Shown here in pieces: positions 52,536-61,324 of a DNA stretch of 64,000 nt (positions are counted from its first letter, which is position 1; each line of letters begins with the position of its first letter). This DNA comes from JACCTU01 sp963798985 (GTDB taxonomy: Bacteria > Actinomycetota > Thermoleophilia > Gaiellales > Gaiellaceae). The notes below the pieces were generated by a model that was not told the origin of the DNA, ran no database searches, and was given only the letters and a program-made list of their open reading frames with translations. The stretch spans positions 1-64,000 of the forward strand of contig CAWCVL010000001.1 in NCBI GenBank assembly GCA_963798985.1, given 5' to 3'. The position numbers were made by a program, and so were the translations under genes.

Positions 52536-54077
52536 GTGATCCTCGAGAACGGCATCGTTCGCACGCTCGACCCCTCGCTGCCGGTCGCGAGGGCGCTGGC
52601 CGTCGCGGGCGGCCGGATTGCCGGCGGGATCGGGACGCACGAGACGGCGCTCGCATCTCCCGAGGTCGTCGACCTCGGGGGGCGGTGCGTGTTGCCGGGC
52701 TTCACGGACTCGCACGTGCACTTCGCGACGTGGGCGGTGGCGCAGAACGAGGTGCGGCTCGAGGACACGGCGACGATCGAGGAGGCGGTCGCGCGTGTCC
52801 GCGACGCGCTTGCCGGCGTCCCGCGCGGCGCGTGGCTCCGCGGCCGCGGCTGGCGGAGTGGCGACTGGTCGCCGAACGTAGAACCGACGAAGCACGAGCT
52901 CGACGAGCTGACGACGGAGGTCCCGATCGCATTGATGGCGCGCGACTCGCACTCCGTCTGGCTCAACTCGGCGGCGCTCGCTCGCGCCAACGGGGAGCTC
53001 GAGGTGCACGGTGGCGTCGTCGAGCGAGACGAGCGCGGTGACCCGACCGGCGTGCTGCGCGAGGAGTCGTGCTGGGCGTTCCGCGATCGCCACGTCGAGA
53101 TCTCCGACGACGAGTACGTCGAGGCGATGCGCGCGGGCATGAAGCTCGCGAACAGCCGCGGGGTCGTCGCGGTGCACGACAAGGACGGTTGGCTCGGAGC
53201 GCTGCGGTTCTGGCAGCGGCTCGGCGAGCGCGAGGCGCTGACGCTCCGGGTGTGGCAGTCGCTGCCGCACGAGAAGGTCGGCGAGCTCGAGTCCGTGGAC
53301 GTGCGCTCCGGCCTCGGCGACGACTTCCTGCGCGTGGGCTACCTGAAAGCGTTCATGGACGGGACGCTCGGCTCGCAGACTGCGCGCCTGCTCGACGGTT
53401 CGGGCGTGCAGATCACCTCGCAGGAGGAGCTCGAGGAGATCGTGCGCCGCGGCGCGCACGCCGGCTTTCCCGTCTCGGTGCACGCCATCGGCGACCTCGC
53501 GAACCGCGAGGCGCTCGACGCGTTCGAGGCGACGCAGGACGTCTGGCGGCCGCTCGGCCTCCGGCACCGGATCGAGCACGCGCAGCTGCTGGCGGACGAG
53601 GACGTGCCGCGCTTCGCGCAGCTCGGCGTTGCCGCGTCGGTGCAGTTCACGCACGCCGTTTCGGACCGCGACCTCGCCGACCGCTTCTGGGCGGGCGAGT
53701 CGCACCGCGCCTACCGCTGGCGCGCGCTCTGGGACGCGGGCACGCTCGTCGCGAACGGCTCGGACGCGCCGATCGAGGAGCTCGACCCCTGGGCGGGCGT
53801 CGCGGCCGGCGTGCACAGGACCTGGGACGAGCGTGAGCCGTGGCATCCCGAAGAGGCCGTCACGCTCGACGAGGCGCTGCGCGCGACCTGCGTCAACCCG
53901 ACCTTTCTCTCTCGCGACGAGCGACGCCGCGGGCGACTCGTCCCCGGCCTCGCCGCAGACCTCGTCGTGCTCGACCGCGACCCGTACGACGTCGAGCCGG
54001 AGGCGCTCGCCGACATCGAGGTCGTTGCCACCATGCTCGCCGGGCGCTGGGTGCACAACCCGCCCCCGTGGGGGTAG
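52536..54077 (+). CDS. Amidohydrolase family protein (YtcJ-like)
   Basis: 513 residues from GTG 52536. Metal-dependent amidohydrolase: LPGFTDSHVHFATWAVAQNE with the first His pair, MARDSHSVWLNSAALARANG, then VSVHAIGDLANREALDAFEA and RHRIEHAQLLADEDVPRFAQ with the later His residues, ending LVANGSDAPIEELDPWAGVA with the catalytic Asp. The PTGVLREESCWAF stretch is typical of the YtcJ group, which has many uncharacterised members. Divergent from the VOC gene with 46 nt between starts. Confidence 0.85.
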   Translation: MILENGIVRTLDPSLPVARALAVAGGRIAGGIGTHETALASPEVVDLGGRCVLPGFTDSHVHFATWAVAQNEVRLEDTATIEEAVARVRDALAGVPRGAWLRGRGWRSGDWSPNVEPTKHELDELTTEVPIALMARDSHSVWLNSAALARANGELEVHGGVVERDERGDPTGVLREESCWAFRDRHVEISDDEYVEAMRAGMKLANSRGVVAVHDKDGWLGALRFWQRLGEREALTLRVWQSLPHEKVGELESVDVRSGLGDDFLRVGYLKAFMDGTLGSQTARLLDGSGVQITSQEELEEIVRRGAHAGFPVSVHAIGDLANREALDAFEATQDVWRPLGLRHRIEHAQLLADEDVPRFAQLGVAASVQFTHAVSDRDLADRFWAGESHRAYRWRALWDAGTLVANGSDAPIEELDPWAGVAAGVHRTWDEREPWHPEEAVTLDEALRATCVNPTFLSRDERRRGRLVPGLAADLVVLDRDPYDVEPEALADIEVVATMLAGRWVHNPPPWG

Positions 54078-54193
54078 CGCGCCCGGCGAATCGAAATCGT
54101 CTCGGTTCGGTGAACGCTCGCACTTGCGCCCCAGACGCGTTATTGTCCCGCCCCCGTGGCGACGCCACAGCAAATCGGCGACTGGACGGTCTC

Positions 54194-54460
54194 GTGCACC
54201 AGCGCCGTCATGGACAGGACGACCTGGCGCCGCTCGAGCGCGCCGCCGCCGGCGCCTTCAAGACGCATCTCAGCACGATCGTCGCAGCACTCCCGATGCC
54301 GCTACGCAGCGTCGACGTGAAGCACGTGTGGCGCAGCGGGACCGAGTGGCACGTCGAGGCAGAAGTCGTCGGCGACGAGGGGGCACGGGTGCTGCTCCTG
54401 CGCTACCTCGACGGCGACACCGCGCAGATCCTCGGCGGCGCCGTCCGAATTCCCGCCTAG
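54194..54460 (+). CDS. Small protein of unknown function
   Basis: 88 residues if GTG 54194 is used. The C-terminal 60 residues look real: AAAGAFKTHLSTIVAALPMP, then HVWRSGTEWHVEAEVVGDEG and a strand-rich end VLLLRYLDGDTAQILGGAVR. The N-terminal start is uncertain because frames of other codons continue upstream. No family recognised; it is convergent with the response-regulator gene 5 nt away. Confidence 0.45.
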   Translation: MHQRRHGQDDLAPLERAAAGAFKTHLSTIVAALPMPLRSVDVKHVWRSGTEWHVEAEVVGDEGARVLLLRYLDGDTAQILGGAVRIPA

Positions 54461-54464
54461 CGGG

Positions 54465-55160
54465 CTACTTCGGTACCGCTTCGAGCTTGTAGCCGACGCC
54501 GTAGCGAGTCTGGATGAACGTGTGCTTCGAGGCGCGACGATCGATCTTCTCGCGCAGGCGGCCGACGAAGACGTCGACCGTGCGGTCGCGGTGGGTCTCG
54601 CGCCTGCCCCAGATCTTCTGGAGGAGCTCGTCGCGCGTCGAGACGCGTCCCGGCTCGAGGGCCAGCGTGTAGATGAGCCTGAACTCCGTCGGGGTCAGTT
54701 CAGCGCTCTCCCCGTCGACGTACGCCTGCACCTCGCGAGGGTCGATCCTCAGCTCCTCGAGCTCGATCGCGTCGCCACGCTTCTCCTGCGCGGGCTGAGC
54801 GCCACGGCGCGCCGCCGCCTGGACGCGCGCGACGAGCTCCTTCATCGAGAAGGGCTTGACGAGGTAGTCGTCGGCGCCGATCTCGAGCGCGTGGACGCGA
54901 TCGTGCTCCGTCCCTCGGGCGCTCACGACGATGATCGGCGTTCCGATCCCCTCACCTCGGGCCGTCTCGATGAACGCCCAGCCGTCGAGTCCCGGCAGCA
55001 TCAGGTCGAGCACGCAGACGTCCGGTTGCTCGAACCGGAGCCGTGCGAGCGCCTGCTTCCCGTCCGCGACGCGAACCGGCGAGAACCCGGCGCGCTCGAG
55101 ATGCTGCGCGATTCCCTGCGCGATCACGTCGTCGTCCTCGACGATCAGCACTTTCGGCAT
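54465..55160 (-). CDS. PhoB/OmpR-type response regulator 1
   Basis: 231 residues from ATG 55160. Receiver domain with acidic pocket EDDD, phospho-Asp in DVCVLDLMLPGLDGW, VSARGTEHDRVHALE and the Lys in DYLVKPFSMKEL. C-terminal winged helix with LTPTEFRLIYTLALEPGRVS and DRTVDVFVGRLREKIDR. It is about 70% identical by eye, without gaps, to regulator 2 at 60556-61251. It lies divergent from pstS at 55412 and, like its paralogue, has no kinase gene directly after it. Confidence 0.9.
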   Translation of the reverse strand: MPKVLIVEDDDVIAQGIAQHLERAGFSPVRVADGKQALARLRFEQPDVCVLDLMLPGLDGWAFIETARGEGIGTPIIVVSARGTEHDRVHALEIGADDYLVKPFSMKELVARVQAAARRGAQPAQEKRGDAIELEELRIDPREVQAYVDGESAELTPTEFRLIYTLALEPGRVSTRDELLQKIWGRRETHRDRTVDVFVGRLREKIDRRASKHTFIQTRYGVGYKLEAVPK

Positions 55161-55311
55161 GCGAGCGAACCATAGAGCGGTGTGGGGCGCCGCGGCCCGA
55201 ACGGCGGCGCCCCAACCTCGCTCCCCTCGCAGAGCAGTTTGTTGTCCCTGGAGAGCCACTTGGGACGCGGAACGGTGAACAACCCGCCAGCGGGTGGTTG
55301 CCCTGGAGCCC

Positions 55312-55344
55312 GATCACCACTGCGTCACCCGTCGTTCACCAACG
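55312..55344 (+). promoter_or_regulatory. Pho box: three 11-bp-spaced TCACC units upstream of pstS
   Basis: TCACC occurs at 55314, 55325 and 55336, exactly 11 bp apart; the last unit is GTTCACCAACG. This is the direct-repeat form of the actinobacterial PHO box, which PhoP binds at -35. It lies 70-100 nt before the pstS ATG. Confidence 0.75.
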
Positions 55345-55411
55345 CGTGGCCCATCCCCCGCGACATCGAGGCGACCATGGAGGCCATCACAGGAAACTCG
55401 AAAGGGGAGCA

Positions 55412-56365
55412 ATGATTGGTAAGCGTCTAGCCCGGCTCGGGGTCTTCGCACTGGTCCTCACGCTCGTCGCGGGCGTCTCCGCGGTGGCCGGGACGGCGAA
55501 GAAGGCACCGCAGCTCACGGGCTCCATCACAGCTGACGGGTCGAGCACCCTCGGGCCTTGGGCGGCTACGGCCGCAGAGCTGTACCGCAAGGTTCAGCCG
55601 AAGGTCAAGATCACGGTCGGCGTCTCCGGCACGGGCGGCGGCTTCGAGAAGTTCTGCCGCGGCGAGATCGATCTCGCGAACGCATCGAGGGCGATCAAGG
55701 CCACCGAGTATGCGAGCTGTCGCCAGAACGGCGTCAAGTGGGTCGCGTTCACCGTCGCGAACGACGGGATCACGGTCGTGACGAGCCAGCAGAACACGTG
55801 GGCGACCTGCCTGACGACTGCTGAGCTGAAGAGGATGTGGAACACCGGCTCGAAGGTCGACAACTGGAAGGACGTTCGGTCGAGCTTCCCCGACGTCCCG
55901 CTCAAGCTGTTCGGGCCCGGCACCGACTCCGGCACGTTCGACTTCTTCACCGAGTTCATCAACGGCAAGGCGAAGGCCAGCCGCTCGGACTACACCGCGA
56001 GCGAGGACGACAACATCCTCGTGCAGGGCGTGTCCGGCACCCGCGGGGGCCTCGGCTACTTCGGTCTCTCGTACTACGAGGAGAACAAGAGCCGTCTGAA
56101 CGCCGTGGCGATCGACTCCGGCGCCGGCTGCGTCAACGCAACGAAGGCGACGGTCCAGAACCGCTCGTACAAGCCCCTGTCGCGCGGGCTCTACATCTAC
56201 GCGAAGCGCGACTCGTTCAAGCGGGCCGCGGTTCGCTCGTTCATCGGCTTCGCGCTCAACAACCAGGTCAAGATCGCGAACACCGCCGACTTCGTGCCGC
56301 TCACCACGGCGCAGGCGAAGCGCGCGCGCTTCCACTACAACACCGTTCTTCGGCAGGTCCGTTAG
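55412..56365 (+). CDS. pstS: Phosphate-binding protein PstS, secreted (no lipobox)
   Basis: 317 residues from ATG 55412, AAAGGGGAG ribosome site. Sec signal RLARLGVFALVLTLVAGVSA with no lipobox Cys. Binding site signature ITADGSSTLGPWAATAAELY and VGVSGTGGGFEKFCRGEIDL, then KLFGPGTDSGTFDFFTEFIN and GVSGTRGGLGYFGLSYYEEN. High-affinity periplasmic or extracellular phosphate capture. Strongly similar to the lipoprotein PstS at 63313. No pstCAB follows, so its permease is elsewhere. Confidence 0.92.
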   Translation: MIGKRLARLGVFALVLTLVAGVSAVAGTAKKAPQLTGSITADGSSTLGPWAATAAELYRKVQPKVKITVGVSGTGGGFEKFCRGEIDLANASRAIKATEYASCRQNGVKWVAFTVANDGITVVTSQQNTWATCLTTAELKRMWNTGSKVDNWKDVRSSFPDVPLKLFGPGTDSGTFDFFTEFINGKAKASRSDYTASEDDNILVQGVSGTRGGLGYFGLSYYEENKSRLNAVAIDSGAGCVNATKATVQNRSYKPLSRGLYIYAKRDSFKRAAVRSFIGFALNNQVKIANTADFVPLTTAQAKRARFHYNTVLRQVR

Positions 56366-56373
56366 TCGCGGTG

Positions 56374-56401
56374 GCGCGGGGGAGCAACCGCTCCCCCGCG
56401 C
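56374..56401 (+). terminator. Terminator after pstS
   Basis: Perfect 12-bp stem GCGCGGGGGAGC / GCTCCCCCGCGC with loop AACC, followed by CCGCTCCTCT. Confidence 0.75.
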
Positions 56402-56423
56402 CCGCTCCTCTACGATCGCGGGA

Positions 56424-57201
56424 TGAGCGACCTCCGCGAAGCGTTCCAGACGCAGGTGGCGGCGATCCGGAAGCAGGCGCCCGCAGGTCGGCCCTGATGG
56501 CGGACCCCGACGAGCTCCACAAGCTCCGCGTCGCGATCCGCCGCTTGCGCGCGCTGCTCCGGGCCGCTCGTCCGCTCCTCACGGACGCTCGTGCGGAGTC
56601 ACTCCGCGGGGAGCTTCGAGAGCTCGGACACGCCATCGGACCGGCGCGGGACGCCGACGTCTTCGCGGCCTATCTGCGGGACGCGACCCTCGAGCTCGAC
56701 GAGGACGCGGACGTGCTCGCGCGGTTGCAGTCGCGGGCCGAGGACGAGCGCCGCGAGGCCTACGGCGCCGCACGAGCGGCACTCGATGCGCCCGCCTTCG
56801 AGCGGCTGCTGCAGGAGCTCGACGCGTTCTGCTCGGGCGTCGTGCTCCGCGACGCGTCCCTGAACGGGATCGTGCGCACCGAGGGCCGCAAGCTGCAGCG
56901 GGCAATGCGTGACATCGAGACCGACGAGGCTCTCCACGATGCGCGGATCAAGGCGAAGCGGGTTCGCTACGCGGCCGAGGTCGCCGAAGACGAGAACGTC
57001 GTCGCCCGCGCGAAGCAGTTTCAGGACGTCGTCGGGGAGCACCAGGACGCCGTCTTCGCCGAGGAGCGGCTGCGTGCGCTTTCGGAGCCCGCGACCGCAC
57101 TCGTGATCGGCCGACTGATCGAGCGCCAGCGAGCGCGCCGCGCCGCGGCGCGCGCCGACGTCCCGAAGGTCTGGCAAAAGCTCGACAAGGCGATCACGTG
57201 A
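56424..57201 (+). CDS. CHAD-domain protein, frameshifted near the start
   Basis: CHAD core: DPDELHKLRVAIRRLRALLR with the conserved Arg and His, then LGHAIGPARDADVFAAYLRD and KAKRVRYAAEVAEDENVVAR. Reading from ATG 56424 stops after 24 residues; a frame switch near 56486 joins into the domain, or translation starts at ATG 56497 (234 residues). CHAD domains bind polyphosphate and target proteins to granules. Between pstS and a Nudix gene that overlaps its stop, near the PPK-PPX genes. Confidence 0.85.
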
Positions 57202-57569
57202 TCCGCGCCGCCGGCGGCATCATCGTCCGCGACGGCAACATCCTGCTCGTCCACCGACCGAAGTACGACGACTGGTCGCTCCCGAAGGGGAAGTGCAAGC
57301 CGGGCGAGAGCGACGAGGCGTGCGCTCTGCGAGAGATCGAAGAGGAGACCGGGCTCCGCTGCGAGATCGAGCGACCGCTCGGGGAGACGCGGTACCGCGC
57401 ACTGGCCGGAGACAAGGTCGTGCAGTGGTTCCTGATGCGACCCGTCGACGGCGAGTTCGCGCCCGACGACGAGGTCGACGAGGTCGCGTGGGTGCCGATC
57501 CCGAACGTTCCCGACCGCCTGACGTTCGAGGTCGGGGCCGAGCAGCTCGACCAGCTCGAGCAGCTCTAG
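57198..57569 (+). CDS. Nudix hydrolase (AP4A/MutT-like)
   Basis: 123 residues from GTG 57198, overlapping the CHAD gene by 4 nt. It opens RAAGGIIVRDGNILLVHRPK, then the Nudix box GKCKPGESDEACALREIEEE followed by TGL, and ends VDEVAWVPIPNVPDRLTFE. Small bacterial members of this type hydrolyse diadenosine polyphosphates, and some mycobacterial relatives carry a histidine-phosphatase domain that is absent here. The stop shares CTAG with the convergent ppx end. Confidence 0.88.
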   Translation: MIRAAGGIIVRDGNILLVHRPKYDDWSLPKGKCKPGESDEACALREIEEETGLRCEIERPLGETRYRALAGDKVVQWFLMRPVDGEFAPDDEVDEVAWVPIPNVPDRLTFEVGAEQLDQLEQL

Positions 57570-58474
57570 GCGACCGCGAGCTCGGCGAAGGCCATCGCCG
57601 CGACGCCTTCGCGCAGCCCCGTGCGCGCCACCTGGAACGGGACGCCGAGCCGGCTCTGCACTTCTGCGAGCACGATCGCGCCGCCGAGCAGCGTCCAGGC
57701 GCGGTTCGGGTCGAGGTCGTGCTTGCGGGAGACCTCCTTCGCGCTCCTCGTCGCGAGCCAGCCGATCACCTCTTCGAGCCGATCGGTCTCGAGCGTGCGG
57801 CCGATCACACGACGGAGTGCCCGCGCGGTGCCGCCGGTCGCGTACGCGGCCATCGGAAACGGGGGGACGACGCCTTCGAGCCGCTCCCGAACGGTCGCGC
57901 GGGCCGCCTCCACCGCCTCGATCCCCGGAGGGTCGTCCTGCAGCAGCCGTCTCACGGTCAGCGAGCCGACGTCGATCGAGCGGACCCACTGCGGCGAGCC
58001 CTGGACGCCGACGACGAGCTCGGTCGAGCCGCCGCCGCTGTCGCACACGGCGACGCTCTCCGGTACGTATTCCAGGCACGCAAGCGCACCCGCGAATGCG
58101 AAGAGCGCCTCCTCCTCAGCGCCTAGCACTCTGACGCGCGCAGCCGAGCCCTGCGCCAGCGCTGCGACCAGCTCGTCGGAGTTCTGGGCGAGCCGGCCCG
58201 GCGCAGTGATCACGACATCGACGTGATGCGCGCCGTGCGCGATCGCCTCCTTCGCGTAGCGGCGCACACACTCGACGGTCTCGCGAAGCTTCGCCTCGGA
58301 GATCCAGCCGTTGCGGTCGATCTCGTCGCCGAGCCGAAGGTATGCCCGCGCCTCGTGCAGCGGCTCGAGGCAGGGGTTCCGCCTGGCAACGAGCAGGCGA
58401 ACGGTGTTCGAGCCCACGTCGACGACCCCAACCCGCATTGCAGGGATCGTGGCAGTGCTCTCGGACGTCATCAT
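57566..58474 (-). CDS. ppx: Exopolyphosphatase, Ppx/GppA family
   Basis: 302 residues. Actin-like ATPase fold: MRVGVVDVGSNTVRLLVARR, then SVAVCDSGGGSTELVVGVQG, SIDVGSLTVRRLL and MAAYATGGTARALRRVIGRT. It is the short, two-domain form. The start ATG at 58474 overlaps the ppk stop (ATGATGA), so it is coupled to it; the MRVG Met at 58438 is an alternative. Removes phosphate from polyphosphate ends or acts on pppGpp. Its place after ppk gives both synthesis and breakdown in one operon. Confidence 0.88.
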   Translation of the reverse strand: MMTSESTATIPAMRVGVVDVGSNTVRLLVARRNPCLEPLHEARAYLRLGDEIDRNGWISEAKLRETVECVRRYAKEAIAHGAHHVDVVITAPGRLAQNSDELVAALAQGSAARVRVLGAEEEALFAFAGALACLEYVPESVAVCDSGGGSTELVVGVQGSPQWVRSIDVGSLTVRRLLQDDPPGIEAVEAARATVRERLEGVVPPFPMAAYATGGTARALRRVIGRTLETDRLEEVIGWLATRSAKEVSRKHDLDPNRAWTLLGGAIVLAEVQSRLGVPFQVARTGLREGVAAMAFAELAVA

Positions 58475-60556
58475 CGTCGTTTCCCGACCGGGCGGCGAGG
58501 CGGCCGGGCCGCGCTCTTGATCAGCACGTCGTGAGCGGGGCGCGCACGCTGGCCCTTCACCGGACGGAGGCGCCGCCACACGCTCTCCGCGTCGAGCTCC
58601 CAGGCGCCGGAGTTGTCGGCCAGCAACGTGTCGAACACCGACGAGAGTCGCGACCGCAGGCGTTCGTTCTCCACCGGGACGACCAGCTCGAGCCGGTTGT
58701 CGAGATTCCGCGACATCAGGTCGGCGCTGCCCATCAGCCAGGTCGCCTCACCGTCGCCGCGGTCGAAGTGGTAGACGCGGCTGTGCTCGAGGAACCGCCC
58801 GAGCACCGAGCGAACGTGCACGTTCTCGGAGAGCCCCTTCACACCGGGGCGAAGCGAGCAGATCGAACGCACGATGGCCTCGACGCGGGCACCGGCGCTC
58901 GACGCGTCGTAGAGCTCGTCGATGATCCCGGGGTCGGTCAGAGCGTTGACCTTGATGCGGATCTGCGCCGGCTTTCCGGCGGCGGCGGCCTTCGCGACGC
59001 TCCGAATCTCGTCGACGAGCCCCTCGCGCAAGTTGTACGGCGCGACGAGGATCTTTCGGAACGGCGGCGGCTTGCCGAAGCCCGTCAGGTGGTTGAACAG
59101 GTCGGCGACGTCGGCGGCGATGTCCTCGTCGGCTGTGAAGAGGCCGAAGTCCTCGTAGATCCGAGCGTTGTGGGCGTGGTAGTTCCCCGTTCCGACGTGC
59201 ACGTAGCGGCGAAGCCGGTCGCCTTCGCGCCGCACCACCTGCGTCGCCTTGAGGTGGATCTTCAGGCTCGGGTAGCCGTAGACGACGTGCACGCCGGCGC
59301 GCTCGAGCTTGCGCGACCACTCGATGTTCCGGCGCTCGTCGAAGCGCGCCTTCAGCTCGACGAGGCAGACGCTCTGCTTGCCGTCTTCCGATGCTTCGAT
59401 CAGCGCGGGCACGAGCGGCGACTCGTCGCTCGTTCGGTACACCGTCGTCTTCAGCCCGATCACGTCGGCGTCCTTCGCGGCCTCGCGGACGAACGCCTCG
59501 AACGTCGTGGCGAACGAGTCGTACGGGTGGTGGACGAGCTGGTCGCTGCGGCGGATCTCGGTGAAGAGGTCGTCATTGGCGATCCCGGCGGCGAAGCGCG
59601 GCGGTGTAGCGCCGACCCACGCCGGATCGCGCAGATCGGAGCGCTCGTCCCTCAGCAGCTGCGCCAGCTCGGACAGGTCGAGCAGGCCGCCCACCTGGTA
59701 CACGTGGGAATCGTCGACGTCGAGGCCACGCTTGAGCCGCTCGACCATCCCGTTCGACATCTGCGACGAGACCTCGAGACGGACGACGTCCCCAAAGCGG
59801 CGCCGCCGAAGCTCGAGCTCGACCGCCTCGAGCAGGTCATCGGCCTCGTCGGAGACCTCGAAGTCGGCGTCCCTCGTGACGCGGAAGACCGCGCGCTCCA
59901 CGAGTTCCATCTGCGGAAAGAGCGCGGAGAGAAAGTGGGCGATCACGTGCTCGAGCGGGATCCAGAGACCCCGCCGACCGACCTTCATGAAGCGCGGCAT
60001 GCCCTCGGGCACCTTGACGCGGGCGAACCGCTCGTCGCCGTTGTCCGGGTCTCGCACGAACACGCCGAGCGAGAGCGAGAGCGGCGAGATGTACGGGAAC
60101 GGCTGGCCGGGCCCGACCCCGAGCGGGGTCAAGACGGGGTAGATCTCGCGATCGAACCGTGCGGTGAGCTCGGCGCGCTCCTTGTCGGTGCATTCCTCGA
60201 CCCCGCCCACCACGATCCCGGCCGCGGCGAGCGCCGGCCTCAGGTCGCGCCCCCAGAGCCGAGCCTGTCGCGTGACGAGCTCGCGAGACCCGCTCGCGGA
60301 TCTCGAGCAAGGCCTGCTGGGGCGACCGCCCGTCCGGGGAGTGCAGCGGGATGCCGGCGGACTCGAGCCCCTCGAGTCCGGCGACGCGCACCATGAAGAA
60401 CTCGTCGAGGTTCGACGAGAAGATCGAGCAGAACTTGATCCGCTCGAGCAGCGGCACGGTCGCGTCGGCGGCGAGATCGAGGACGCGCGCGTTGAAGTCG
60501 AGCCACGAGAGCTCGCGGTTGATGTAACGCGTGCCCGCGTCGTGCCCGCGGGCCAC
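58471..60556 (-). CDS. ppk: Polyphosphate kinase PPK1, one frameshift
   Basis: About 695 codons. From GTG 60556 (1-nt overlap with the regulator stop): YINRELSWLDFNARVLDLAA and FCSIFSSNLDEFFMVRVAG. A one-base switch near 60284 joins RERVS to RELVTRQARLWGRDL and on into the core. Catalytic His region RRYVHVGTGNYHAHNARIYE, and phosphate-binding VHVVYGYPSLKIHLKATQVV with LNHLTGFG-like FNHLTGFGKPP. Makes polyphosphate from ATP. Ends overlapping ppx. Regulator 2, ppk and ppx form one coupled operon behind a Pho box. Confidence 0.9.
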
Positions 60557-61251
60557 TATTTTGGCAGGGCTTGGAGCTTGTAACCGACTCCGTGTCGTGT
60601 ATGGAGGAAGGTGTGGGCGGGCGCGTGCCGATCGATCTTGTTGCGAAGCTTGCGGACGAAGACGTCGACCGTGCGGTCGCGGTGGCGCTGCCTGCGTCCC
60701 CAGATGCGCTGCATCAGCTCCTCCCGCGTCACGACCCGGCCCTGTTCCTGCGCCAGAGCGTAGAGCAACCGGAACTCCGTCGGGGTGAGGTTCGCGCTGA
60801 CGCCGCCGACGTAGGCCTGCACCTCCCGCGGGTCGAGGCGAAGCTCCTCGACCTCGATCGGGTCCCCGCGGGTCTCCTCCTGCGCGCGGACTCCGCGCCG
60901 CGCGGCGGCCCGCACGCGGGCGACGAGCTCCTGCATCGCAAACGGCTTGACGAGGTAGTCGTCCGCCCCGAGCTCGAGCGCCCTCACCCGGTCCTGCTCG
61001 GTCCCTCGCGCGCTCACGACGAGGATCGGCGTGCCGATCCCCTCGGCCCGCGCAGTCTCGATCAGCTGCCAGCCGTCGAGGCCGGGAAGCATCAGGTCGA
61101 GCACGACGACGTCCGGTCGCTCGAAGCGGAGCCGCGCGAGGCCGGTCTCGCCCCGAGTCACGACGAGCGGCTCGAAGCCTGCGTTCGCGAGGTGACCCGA
61201 GATCCCGCGACCGATGACCTCGTCGTCCTCGACGATGAGCACCTTGGACAT
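60556..61251 (-). CDS. PhoB/OmpR-type response regulator 2
   Basis: 231 residues from ATG 61251. Receiver with DVVVLDLMLPGLDGWQLIET (phospho-Asp) and DYLVKPFAMQELVARV; winged helix with LTPTEFRLLYALAQEQGRVV and DRTVDVFVRKLRNKIDRHAP. Collinear paralogue of regulator 1. Its stop overlaps the ppk start by one base. The divergent histidine-kinase gene begins 67 nt away, and a Pho box lies between, so this is very likely the PhoP/PhoB of the pair and autoregulated. Confidence 0.9.
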   Translation of the reverse strand: MSKVLIVEDDEVIGRGISGHLANAGFEPLVVTRGETGLARLRFERPDVVVLDLMLPGLDGWQLIETARAEGIGTPILVVSARGTEQDRVRALELGADDYLVKPFAMQELVARVRAAARRGVRAQEETRGDPIEVEELRLDPREVQAYVGGVSANLTPTEFRLLYALAQEQGRVVTREELMQRIWGRRQRHRDRTVDVFVRKLRNKIDRHAPAHTFLHTRHGVGYKLQALPK

Positions 61252-61297
61252 TCGCCCGGATCATGGTTTCCGACGGGGTCACGCAGGGTGCACGGTG

Positions 61298-61324
61298 GGT
61301 GAGGAACTGGTGACGAGGTGGTGA
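61298..61324 (-). promoter_or_regulatory. Pho box in front of the regulator-ppk-ppx operon
   Basis: GGTGA at 61298, 61309 and 61320 (TCACC on the minus strand), exactly 11 bp apart, oriented toward the regulator gene and ending about 47 nt before its ATG. The array also overlaps the start of the divergent kinase gene. Confidence 0.75.

Noticed and set aside
55271..55300. A further Pho box oriented toward regulator 1 (GGTGAAC at 55274)
   Set aside because: Only one good unit is present; the positions 11 bp away do not match, and a GGTTG at +22 is too weak.
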